14,111 nt of DNA, from assembly GCA_012512865.1 (NCBI GenBank), contig JAAZDH010000159.1:1-14111 (forward strand), given 5' to 3'. Both the position numbers and the translations under genes were made by a program. Shown in pieces: positions 6,969-13,329 of this stretch. Positions within the stretch are counted from its first letter, which is position 1; the number at the start of each line of letters is the position of its first letter. The DNA comes from Clostridiaceae bacterium (GTDB lineage Bacteria > Bacillota > Clostridia > Acetivibrionales > DUMC01). Below the pieces are notes generated by a model. That model did no database searches, had not been told where the DNA came from, and worked only from the letters and a program-made list of their open reading frames with translations.

Positions 6969-7874
6969 ATGCAGGAAATATTAGATTTTATCAATACTAA
7001 CAGGATATTTTCAATCGCAATGTTATTCGTTAATATCTTGCTGAATAACCAAGTAATTAAAATGGTTTATTTAAAAAACAGTATAAATATAAAAGAAGCA
7101 AAGGGGGAGAGGCTGGAAGGAGATTCACTTTATCAAAGATGTGCCATGTTGGTCAGAAAGTATGCCGCTGCTTATGAAAGGAGGTATGATAAGAGCAAGT
7201 TTTATAATTGGGTGAAAAGCAAGGCAAAAAGGGCAGGTTTTAAGGGAGAACACATGGTATTGTCATACTTGTTTTTGCAGCTTGGCCTGCCTGCCTTGCT
7301 TTTTGCCGCAGCCTTCGTTTTTAATTTTCCTTCTGTTAGAAAACCGGCAGCAGCGTTTATCCTCATGTTCATTACTGCAAGGATGGTGATTGCAAGAAGG
7401 AAAAAAGAAATCGATATGAGATTGCAAAGGTACGGCTACAAGATTTACAAGTACCTGCACAACCAGGTTTCATCGGGCATCAAGGTTACAGATGCGGTCA
7501 AGACCGTGTACGAGGTTATCGAGGATAAGGATTTAAGAGATATCCTGCTCAGGATGGCTGCGAAGTATGAACTTACCATGGATATTGACATGGCCCTTGA
7601 GGCATTTAAATCAATATATGATACACAGGAAGGGGAGAGTTTATGCGTTGCCATAAAGCAGGGGATATTCACGGGGGACAACAGCAGCTTGCTGGCAAGG
7701 CAGGAAAACCTCATGTTTAAAAAATATTTCAACTATATCCAGGCGGAAACGGATGCCTGCAAGACCAGGATACTGGCGGCCGCAGTAATTTTTACTGCAA
7801 TCATGGTAATAATGATACTCATACCCTTTATATTCGAGGCATCGCAAGCAATCGGCAGGATATTCTCATATTAA
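6969..7874 (+). CDS. TadC-like pilus platform protein
   Basis: The 301-residue product is the second F-domain membrane protein of the machine. Hydrophobic segments lie at about 12-28, 97-120, 126-142 and 268-290. The cytoplasmic middle (143-265) includes LQRYGYKIYKYLHNQVSSGI, a typical opening of an F domain, and ends RQENLMFKKYFNYIQAETDA just before the last membrane span. ATG at 6969 is chosen because GGGAGG lies five bases before it; a TTG six codons upstream has no ribosome binding site. A 79-base spacer separates it from tadB, the first loosening of spacing in the operon. It resembles TadB in fold but not closely in sequence, as expected for the pair. Confidence 0.83.
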   Translation: MQEILDFINTNRIFSIAMLFVNILLNNQVIKMVYLKNSINIKEAKGERLEGDSLYQRCAMLVRKYAAAYERRYDKSKFYNWVKSKAKRAGFKGEHMVLSYLFLQLGLPALLFAAAFVFNFPSVRKPAAAFILMFITARMVIARRKKEIDMRLQRYGYKIYKYLHNQVSSGIKVTDAVKTVYEVIEDKDLRDILLRMAAKYELTMDIDMALEAFKSIYDTQEGESLCVAIKQGIFTGDNSSLLARQENLMFKKYFNYIQAETDACKTRILAAAVIFTAIMVIMILIPFIFEASQAIGRIFSY

Positions 7875-7910
7875 ACGTATTAACTGGAAGGATATTCTTA
7901 CGTCAACTAT

Positions 7911-7940
7911 AAAAGCAAAAATTAAAAAAGCAAAAATTAA
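7911..7940 (+). repeat. Perfect 15-bp tandem duplication
   Basis: AAAAGCAAAAATTAA occurs twice back to back at 7911-7925 and 7926-7940, without mismatch. It sits 11 bases before the strong AAAGGAGGT site of the pilin gene. An unstructured A-rich stretch before a strong ribosome binding site may enhance translation of the major subunit; this is inference. Confidence 0.85.
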
Positions 7941-7965
7941 ATAAAGGACGAAAGGAGGTTATTAC

Positions 7966-8244
7966 ATGACACAAGTAAAAGTCAGAAATACCATGTACAA
8001 AATGCTTTTGAAAAAAGATGACCTAGTTAATAGGGCCAGGGTATTATTTAACAATATTGCAAGGCGGTTCCCGGCCGGGAAAGGTGGCTTCGGCATGAAT
8101 GAAATACTTGGGATAGCCGCCGGGATAATAATTGCGGCATTGATCGTTGTGCCGGGACTAAAAGGACTTACCAATAGTATTATGCAGAAGTTAAAGCAAT
8201 GGTGGGAAGGTATAGAAAACGATTTTTTTTCTTTTAACGGGTAA
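7966..8244 (+). CDS. Flp-like pilin precursor
   Basis: This 92-residue protein fits a Tad/Flp-type pilin. After a basic 41-residue leader comes GKGGFGMNEILGIAAGIII (39 onward). Cleavage after Gly41 would leave Phe at +1 and Glu at +5 (FGMNE), the hallmark processed by type IV/Flp prepilin peptidases. The hydrophobic helix runs about 47-63 and the mature chain is about 51 residues, close to Flp size, ending in an aromatic, acidic tail. The leader is longer than the usual 10-25 residues. AAAGGAGGT seven bases before the ATG is the best ribosome binding site in the operon, fitting a major subunit. The maturing peptidase is not in this window. The very short mature form and motif make pilin the best call, but no Flp signature such as ExxxY is present (Glu46 is followed by Ile). 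Confidence 0.78.
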   Translation: MTQVKVRNTMYKMLLKKDDLVNRARVLFNNIARRFPAGKGGFGMNEILGIAAGIIIAALIVVPGLKGLTNSIMQKLKQWWEGIENDFFSFNG

Positions 8245-8328
8245 TAGGGCTAATAGCCAGGCAATCGGCAACATGATTTTAACAAGTGTATCAATTAACA
8301 ATGCGTAAGGTATGCGGGGGGTGTGAAT

Positions 8329-8706
8329 GTGCCGTCCAGGGCGGTTGTTTTTGGCATATGTATAGTAATTCTTACAGCTTTACTTGTTTCCATGGTGGAG
8401 TTTTTCCTCCCCGTTTCCGCAAAATTCGAAATGAATGCCCTATGCAGGAAGACCTTGCTGAAGATGGAGTTGGAAGGCGGGATAACAACCGGCATGCGGG
8501 ATGAGCTGGAAGAAGCCTTGCTAGCAAGGGGATTCAGGAACATAGTGATTGACGGCACTGTAAATGCCAAGTACGGTGATGAGATATCCCTTTGGGTTGA
8601 ATCATACTATGTTTACGACAAGATCAATAACTTGTTCTCCAGGGGGGAAACGGGCCAACGGATGGTGTACAGCAAGAAAAGTATTGCAAGAAAGGTAATA
8701 AACTAG
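8329..8706 (+). CDS. Small one-TM protein of the pilus operon (DUF4320-like)
   Basis: The 125-residue product has one N-terminal hydrophobic segment (about 6-28, AVVFGICIVILTALLVSMVEFF) and then a mixed hydrophilic domain with EMNALCRKTLLKMELEGGIT and NAKYGDEISLWVESYYVYD. It resembles the DUF4320 proteins that accompany Tad-like genes in clostridia, though this is from memory. It has no prepilin cleavage motif. A pseudopilin-like or assembly role at the outer face of the membrane is inferred from topology and context. GTG at 8329 is chosen because the G-run at 8315-8321 lies seven bases before it; GTG at 8323 would touch that run. It is followed after nine bases by the next gene. Confidence 0.6.
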   Translation: MPSRAVVFGICIVILTALLVSMVEFFLPVSAKFEMNALCRKTLLKMELEGGITTGMRDELEEALLARGFRNIVIDGTVNAKYGDEISLWVESYYVYDKINNLFSRGETGQRMVYSKKSIARKVIN

Positions 8707-8715
8707 GAAGAGGGA

Positions 8716-9336
8716 TTGAAAATTGTGATGAGCAGTGGGCAAGGGGAAAAACCGTGGTTGAAAAGAAAAAACGCTTTTTTTGAAATACTGCGTGCAAAAA
8801 TATGTTGTACGGGGGGAAGCGGCATAACCGATGTCTTGATTACGGCATCCATAATCATCCTTGTGTTTCTTCCCGTGTTTTCCGCGGTAATGGAGAGATA
8901 TATCCTGCTGGTAAAAGCACAAATAATAAGGGATGCGGTGGACGTTACCAACTTGTCCGTGTATTATTCCATGGAAACCGAAAACCTGGGAAGAGGATAT
9001 GTATACTTTAATGAAGAACAGTTGCAGAAGATATACAAAAATATGCTGGCAGAAAACCTGTGCCTGGATGCTGATTTAAACCCGCAGGAAGGCTCCATTG
9101 CCGATTACCGGGTAGAAGTTGAATCCATTATGATTTACCATGACAATCCCGACTGTGGTGAAGATTATCCTGCAGCCTGCCCTGGTGGGACGGTTATAGT
9201 GCGGCCTGCCGTTCACAGCACGATAATAGTGCCGGTGAAACCCGTATTTTTCGCAGAGATCATTAAATTATTACCAGGAAAGGAATACGCTGAATTAAAA
9301 GTACATGTAGACTCGGATATACCGGTAAATAATTAA
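8716..9336 (+). CDS. TadE-like pseudopilin
   Basis: The product of about 206 residues looks like a TadE-type minor pilin. A basic leader ends in CCTGGSGITDVLITASIIIL (31-50): cleavage between Gly34 and Ser35 would give SGITD, with Asp at +5 in place of Glu, parallel to GG|FGMNE of the pilin. The hydrophobic helix spans about 39-57. The exposed part contains pairs of cysteines (31-32 in the leader, 116 and 157, 165 in the domain, approximate) and a Pro/Val-rich region near 170-195. The start is uncertain: TTG at 8716 has AGGA eight bases upstream, while GTG 8725 and ATG 8728 are alternatives behind GAGGG; the choice only changes the leader. No domain beyond the pilin-like N-terminus is recognised. 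Confidence 0.65.
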   Translation: MKIVMSSGQGEKPWLKRKNAFFEILRAKICCTGGSGITDVLITASIIILVFLPVFSAVMERYILLVKAQIIRDAVDVTNLSVYYSMETENLGRGYVYFNEEQLQKIYKNMLAENLCLDADLNPQEGSIADYRVEVESIMIYHDNPDCGEDYPAACPGGTVIVRPAVHSTIIVPVKPVFFAEIIKLLPGKEYAELKVHVDSDIPVNN

Positions 9337-9376
9337 AATGCGGCAAATATAAGATAAAATGCAACAAATATAGGAT
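9335..9376 (+). repeat. Two-copy tandem repeat, 21 bp
   Basis: The 21-base units 9335-9355 and 9356-9376 agree at 18 positions, both reading AAAATGC..CAAATATA.GAT. A partial third copy (GCGGCAGG) follows at 9377. The repeat begins at the stop codon of the TadE-like gene and lies in the 148-bp spacer before the cpaB-like gene. Confidence 0.75.
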
Positions 9377-9484
9377 GCGGCAGGTAATCAAGGTATTTCC
9401 CCTGGAGTTTTTACTGGTGGTTTTCCGGGTGGTTTTAACGAGCAGGCGGGCAGATTGAAGGGGAGAAGGAGATGCTTGTTTTCT

Positions 9485-10273
9485 ATGAAGAGGATTAATG
9501 TTCTTGTGTTAACAATTGTACTAGCCATAATACTGTTAATTGCCGAAATAATAATAATCAGGAGTGTACCAGGGCACGAGCCGGTTACAACCGTGGTATT
9601 TGCTACAAGAAAAATAATTGCCGGTGAAACTTTTACCGGGGATATGCTTGGTATAAAAGAAATAAGCTTGGATGCGGCGCATGAAAAGTCAATAAAAAAT
9701 AAAAATGAATTAATCGGGAAAGTAGCAATAACAGATATAGAAAAGGATGAAGTAATACTTGAAAGTAGGGTGACAAGCACTGAAAATACCGAACAAATAG
9801 AAATAATTGATAAAAACAACAGGTTAATCACTGTTGAATTTAAAATTGACCAGGCAAACGGTTGGCAGTTGAAAGAAGGACAATATGTTGATATTATATT
9901 TATACCAAGTGATAAAAATGACGAGATGGCAATTAGCCTGGTAACGGCTATTAACAAAAACATAGGTGAAGACGGCAGCAAAAATGACAGCGGGGTAAAT
10001 AGCAGTGAAATTAACGGCAACGGGGTTGATGCGCAAAAGAGAGGGCAAAATGGTGGTATCATACAAGATGTTACCGGGACAGGTGTATATAGGATAAGAA
10101 ATATCAGGGTGGCGGCGTTGATGGACGAAAAAGGCAGGCTGATTAGAAATAACAAGAACGAGGCCATCCCAAGATATATATCATTTGAAGTTAATGACAA
10201 GCTGGATGAATTTATTGCCTATGCCAAAGGTAATGGAAGGCTTGAATTATCGGTAATACCGCTAAAAGAATAA
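9485..10273 (+). CDS. cpaB: CpaB-like SAF-domain protein
   Basis: The 262-residue product has the layout of CpaB/RcpC, a membrane-anchored pilus assembly protein. It has an N-terminal membrane anchor (about 5-25), then a SAF domain at about 34-96 (VFATRKIIAGETFTGDMLG, with DEVILESRV at its end) and a CpaB C-terminal domain (112-260, containing LKEGQYVDIIFIP at 129-141). An unusual Asn/Gly/Ser/Asp-rich insert at about 157-200 breaks that domain and is probably a flexible loop. ATG at 9485 begins a typical MKRINVLVLTIVL signal anchor but is 12-13 bases after AAGGAG; TTG 9476 is an alternative close to that site, and TTG 9455 is less likely. In most Tad loci cpaB is near the front; here it closes the operon. 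Confidence 0.82.
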   Translation: MKRINVLVLTIVLAIILLIAEIIIIRSVPGHEPVTTVVFATRKIIAGETFTGDMLGIKEISLDAAHEKSIKNKNELIGKVAITDIEKDEVILESRVTSTENTEQIEIIDKNNRLITVEFKIDQANGWQLKEGQYVDIIFIPSDKNDEMAISLVTAINKNIGEDGSKNDSGVNSSEINGNGVDAQKRGQNGGIIQDVTGTGVYRIRNIRVAALMDEKGRLIRNNKNEAIPRYISFEVNDKLDEFIAYAKGNGRLELSVIPLKE

Positions 10274-10311
10274 TTTTTTGACTGTTTTTTTAAATTAAGT
10301 GACTTCAGTCA

Positions 10312-10340
10312 TTGGTGATATGGGGGTAATGTGAGATAAT
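10312..10340 (+). promoter_or_regulatory. Candidate promoter of the YdbC-like gene
   Basis: TTGGTG at 10312-10317 and GATAAT at 10335-10340 are separated by 17 bases, which predicts transcription from about 10347 and an 80-base leader. A 12-bp dyad TGACTTCAGTCA (10300-10311) abuts the -35 element and could be an operator. Each hexamer departs from consensus, so this is a moderate candidate. Confidence 0.45.
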
Positions 10341-10373
10341 ATTGGCAGGGAGTGTTTACAAAAGAATGACCGA

Positions 10374-10385
10374 AAGCCATGGCTT
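10374..10385. promoter_or_regulatory. Perfect 12-bp palindrome in the leader
   Basis: AAGCCATGGCTT is exactly self-complementary and lies 42 bases before the YdbC-like start, within its predicted leader. It stands out against the AT-rich background. It may be an operator for a dimeric protein. Without a loop it would make a poor RNA hairpin. Confidence 0.4.
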
Positions 10386-10426
10386 AAGCTACACGGAGTT
10401 TCAGCTATAAAAAAGGAGGTGAAAAT

Positions 10427-10663
10427 GTGGCAGAAATAAAGTACGAAATACTAAGGGAACTGGGAATCATCAGCTATGGCACAAAGGGTTGGGCAAAGGA
10501 GGTCAACCTTGTGAGCTGGAACGAGAGAAAACCCAAGATCGACATAAGAGACTGGGATGAAACCCATGAAAAAATGGGAAAAGGCATAACATTAAGTAAG
10601 GAGGAAGCATTAGAACTAAAGAATATATTAAATAAGATTAATTGGGACGAGCTGGAAATGTAA
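10427..10663 (+). CDS. PC4/YdbC-family single-stranded DNA-binding protein
   Basis: The 78-residue product matches the bacterial YdbC proteins, which have the fold of the eukaryotic coactivator PC4 and bind single-stranded DNA or RNA as dimers. Recognisable parts are the opening AEIKYEILRELGIIS (2-16), GWAKEVNLVSWNERKPKIDI (21-40), RDWDETHEKMGKGITLSKEE (41-60) and a C-terminal helix ALELKNILNKINW. The length is typical. GTG at 10427 follows AAAGGAGGTG by six bases; an ATG two bases upstream is out of frame. It stands alone between the pilus operon and the AraC gene. A role in replication, repair or transcription is possible; the family has no well-defined cell function. Confidence 0.85.
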   Translation: MAEIKYEILRELGIISYGTKGWAKEVNLVSWNERKPKIDIRDWDETHEKMGKGITLSKEEALELKNILNKINWDELEM

Positions 10664-10755
10664 GCCCGAGAAAGATGTGGAGAAAGGATGGGGTGGAGGG
10701 GATGTTTCGCTTTTGTTGTTAACACATTGTAAAAACATGCTAGGAATATAGATAG

Positions 10756-10785
10756 TTGACAAAATGTGTACATCCCCAATACCAA
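10756..10785 (+). promoter_or_regulatory. Candidate promoter of the AraC-type gene
   Basis: A perfect TTGACA lies at 10756-10761. The best -10 at usual spacing is weak (TACCAA, 10780-10785, spacer 18). Transcription would then start at or next to the ATG at 10792. ACATCCCC at 10770-10777 is the exact reverse complement of GGGGATGT at 10698-10705, a pair that could be sites for a regulator. Confidence 0.35.
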
Positions 10786-10791
10786 TGAAAT

Positions 10792-11679
10792 ATGAGTATA
10801 TTGCCTAAGGCTTGGGAGAGCTTGTTAAATTCCTCAAACCTCATCCCTGTGGTAGTAAGGTCGGTTGAGAGGTTCTATGATACGAGCTGGATAATGGAGC
10901 CCAACAGGCACGAGGTTTTTGAGATGGTATACATAAAAAGGGGCAATGCGGTATTTGAAATTTCCGGTGATGCTGCCGACATAGGCCCCAATAATATTGT
11001 AATAATTAAACCAAGACAGCCCCACAAATTTATAGTAAAATCCGGCAGCGGCTGTGAGTTTATTGTGTTTAACTTTAAATTTGAAAACAGGTTGAATAAC
11101 GAGGTGGCCGAAGTATCCCTGGAAGATTTCCTGAATTTTTTGAATGGAAAGGAGACAGGGCATTTTATTAAATTGAAGGTGAGCGCCAGGAATGATATTA
11201 TTGTGCTCCTGGAAAGGATTCTCGAAGAAAAAAAGAATAATGATATTGGCAGTGAGTTTTTAAGATATCTTTTAATGCTTGAGCTTTTTGTCCTGCTTTC
11301 AAGGTCACTCAAGATGGAATGGGAAAACAGCATCATGGGGAAAAGCGGCAAGCTTAACGAAGTGATCGAGGCGGCTGTAAGCTTTATCAATAATAATTAT
11401 GAAAGAAATATTACATTAAGTGACATATCCAGGTATGTTTTTTTGAGCCGCAGTTATTTTGCAAAGGCTTTCAAGGAGATAAAGGGAGTAAGCCCTATTC
11501 ATTATCTATTGAGAATAAGGGTTGAGAGAGCCGGTGAATTATTGGTACGGACAAACCGGAAAGTTTCTGATATAGCTTTTGGCGTGGGTTTTTCAAATCA
11601 ACAGCGTTTTAATGAAATCTTCAAAAAATACACGGGCATGACGCCGCTTCAATGCAGGAAGTTTCACCGGAAAGACTGA
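10792..11679 (+). CDS. AraC-family transcriptional regulator
   Basis: The 295-residue product has a cupin-like sensor domain (about 20-100, with PNRHEVFEMVYIKRGNAVFE and a PRQPHKF segment at 74-80), a helical linker and a C-terminal AraC/XylS DNA-binding domain. The latter has two helix-turn-helix units: ITLSDISRYVFLSRSYFAKA (207-226) and VSDIAFGVGFSNQQRFNEIF (258-277), then KKYTGMTPLQCRK, the usual signature ending. Such proteins normally activate sugar or catabolic genes on binding a small ligand. No sugar genes adjoin it; the next genes are leuC-leuD. There is no convincing ribosome binding site before ATG 10792. TTG 10822, three to four bases after GGGAG, is another possible start and would remove ten residues before the cupin. 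Target and ligand are unknown. Confidence 0.9.
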   Translation: MSILPKAWESLLNSSNLIPVVVRSVERFYDTSWIMEPNRHEVFEMVYIKRGNAVFEISGDAADIGPNNIVIIKPRQPHKFIVKSGSGCEFIVFNFKFENRLNNEVAEVSLEDFLNFLNGKETGHFIKLKVSARNDIIVLLERILEEKKNNDIGSEFLRYLLMLELFVLLSRSLKMEWENSIMGKSGKLNEVIEAAVSFINNNYERNITLSDISRYVFLSRSYFAKAFKEIKGVSPIHYLLRIRVERAGELLVRTNRKVSDIAFGVGFSNQQRFNEIFKKYTGMTPLQCRKFHRKD

Positions 11680-11768
11680 TGTGTTATTGAAGTGTGATAA
11701 TAAGAAAAAACATTAATTTTTATTACATAAAAAAATAAATAACGGAAGGAAATTACAAGAAAATATAT

Positions 11769-11774
11769 TATAAT
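11769..11774 (+). promoter_or_regulatory. Possible -10 box before leuC
   Basis: TATAAT lies 29 bases before the leuC start, but no -35 hexamer is found at 16-18 bases upstream and there is no TG extension. The 124-bp spacer has no T-box leader features (no specifier stem or T-box sequence seen), so leuC may be read from here or from the AraC gene. Confidence 0.3.
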
Positions 11775-11803
11775 GGACCTGCTCACAATAGGAGGTGTAA
11801 ATT

Positions 11804-13063
11804 ATGGGTATGACCATGACGCAAAAAATCCTGGCTTCACATGCAGGTGTTGATAAAGTAAAGCCGGGACAGTTAATAAATGCCAGGCTTGACATGGTGC
11901 TTGGGAATGATATAACTACGCCTGTTGCAATTAAAGAATTCAGGAAAATTGGCGCGGACAGGGTTTTCGACATGGAGAAAATTGCCATTGTGCTTGACCA
12001 TTTTACGCCCAACAAGGATATTAAATCAGCCCAGCAGGTTAAATTTATCAGGGAATTTGCAAGGGAAATGGGAATCGTGAACTTCTTCGATGTCGGGCAG
12101 ATGGGTGTAGAACATGCATTACTGCCCGAGAAGGGTCTTGTTGTGCCGGGGGACGTGGTCATAGGTGCCGACTCCCATACATGCACATATGGTGCCCTGG
12201 GAGCGTTTTCCACGGGAGTGGGCAGCACCGACATGGCTGCGGCAATGGCTACGGGGGAAGCATGGTTTAAAGTCCCCGGGGCAATCAAGTTCATGTTGAA
12301 AGGCAAACCGGGCGAGTGGGTAAGCGGAAAAGATATTATTCTTCATATAATCGGCATGATAGGTGTAGACGGTGCCCTGTACGAGTCAATGGAATTTACC
12401 GGGGAGGGAGTAAGGCACCTGTCAATGGATGACCGTTTCACGATTGCAAACATGGCTATTGAAGCAGGGGCCAAAAACGGCATATTCGAGGTGGATGAAA
12501 AAACAATAGAATATGTAAAGGAGCATTCATCGAGGGAATACAAGATTTTTACCGCTGATGAAGACGCGGAGTACAGGGAGGTATATGAAGTCGACCTGTC
12601 TTCCGTCAAGCTTACGGTTGCTTTTCCTCATTTGCCCGAAAATACACGAGCGATAGATGAGGTTGGAGATGTTAAAATAGACCAGGTGGTTATCGGTTCA
12701 TGCACCAACGGCAGGCTGGAGGATTTGAGGATTGCTGCAAAGGTTATGAAAGGCAAAAAGGTTCACCCTAATGTAAGATGCATAATTATCCCGGCCACCC
12801 AGAAGATTTGGAAAGAAGCCATGAATGAAGGGTTGTTCGATATATTTATAGATGCCGGGGCGGCAGTGAGCACGCCTACATGCGGCCCGTGCCTTGGCGG
12901 ACACATGGGGATATTAGCTGAAGGCGAACGGGCGGTGGCTACGACCAACAGGAACTTTATCGGAAGAATGGGACATACCGCCAGCGAGATATATCTTGCA
13001 AGCCCTGCCGTAGCTGCAGCTTCTGCAATTGCAGGAAGGATAGTTTCGCCTGACAAGGTATAG
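11804..13063 (+). CDS. leuC: 3-isopropylmalate dehydratase large subunit
   Basis: The 419-residue product is the large subunit of isopropylmalate isomerase, a [4Fe-4S] aconitase-family enzyme that with LeuD converts 2-isopropylmalate to 3-isopropylmalate in leucine biosynthesis. The cluster ligands are Cys300 in GSCTNGR (298-304) and Cys360 and Cys363 in TPTCGPCLGG (357-366). Other family marks are DHFTPNKDI (65-73), GADSHTCTYGALGAFSTGVG (121-140) and RNFIGRMGH (383-391). The length of about 420 marks the shorter, archaeal/clostridial-type LeuC rather than the 470-residue enterobacterial form. AGGAGGTG lies before the ATG. Paralogues such as homoaconitase or dimethylmalate dehydratase share these motifs, and the leuB-like gene downstream favours leucine synthesis. 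Confidence 0.93.
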   Translation: MGMTMTQKILASHAGVDKVKPGQLINARLDMVLGNDITTPVAIKEFRKIGADRVFDMEKIAIVLDHFTPNKDIKSAQQVKFIREFAREMGIVNFFDVGQMGVEHALLPEKGLVVPGDVVIGADSHTCTYGALGAFSTGVGSTDMAAAMATGEAWFKVPGAIKFMLKGKPGEWVSGKDIILHIIGMIGVDGALYESMEFTGEGVRHLSMDDRFTIANMAIEAGAKNGIFEVDEKTIEYVKEHSSREYKIFTADEDAEYREVYEVDLSSVKLTVAFPHLPENTRAIDEVGDVKIDQVVIGSCTNGRLEDLRIAAKVMKGKKVHPNVRCIIIPATQKIWKEAMNEGLFDIFIDAGAAVSTPTCGPCLGGHMGILAEGERAVATTNRNFIGRMGHTASEIYLASPAVAAASAIAGRIVSPDKV

Positions 13064-13157
13064 GTGGGGTGTGGACGAGGTGCGGCAAAGCGTAAACCAT
13101 GCCGGGTACCAGGTGAAAAACCGTACAGAAAGCGAGGAAGCAGTTAAGAACAGGTCT

Positions 13158-13224
13158 AAAAAAGGCTAATACGTGAGGCCAGACGGCTATAAGTAAGGTC
13201 TGGCAGTCATGTAAAAAAAGGCTA
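13158..13224. repeat. Hairpin flanked by 11-bp direct repeats in the leuC-leuD gap
   Basis: AAAAAAGGCTA occurs at 13158-13168 and again at 13214-13224. Between them GCCAGAC (13178-13184) pairs exactly with GTCTGGC (13198-13204) around a 13-base loop. The layout looks like a small insertion with a duplicated target, or a structured RNA segment. The motif GGCTA also occurs at about 13185 and 13233. There is no T-run, so it is not a standard terminator. It lies in a 266-bp spacer where leuC and leuD are normally nearly adjacent. Confidence 0.7.
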
Positions 13225-13329
13225 CCCGGCCAGGCTAAGAAGCGAAAAACGGGGCTGTAAACCAGGATTGCCAAGCTGGACTATTAAGAATGGATGTATA
13301 ACCAGACTATCATAAGGGAGGTATGAACG

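Noticed and set aside
9388..10200. A 270-codon open frame on the - strand opposite the cpaB-like gene
   Set aside because: It mirrors the AT-rich codons of the SAF protein, is dominated by Leu, Ile, Ser and Phe, has no ribosome binding site, and shows no recognisable domain. The + strand frame has clear CpaB features.
10261..10300. Possible terminator after the cpaB-like gene
   Set aside because: CGGTAATACCG has only a 4-bp stem with a 3-base loop, lies inside the coding end, and the T-runs that follow are not directly joined to it.
10875..11390. A 171-codon open frame on the - strand opposite the AraC gene
   Set aside because: It is a shadow of a well-supported regulator gene and has no motif or start signal of its own.
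11680..11803. Possible T-box or leucine attenuator before leuC
   Set aside because: The 124-bp spacer is short and AT-rich, with no T-box sequence, no leucine-rich leader peptide and no terminator hairpin.
13071..13169. A 32-codon frame starting GTG just after leuC
   Set aside because: The ribosome binding site is almost in contact with the start, the length is within chance, and the product resembles nothing known to me.
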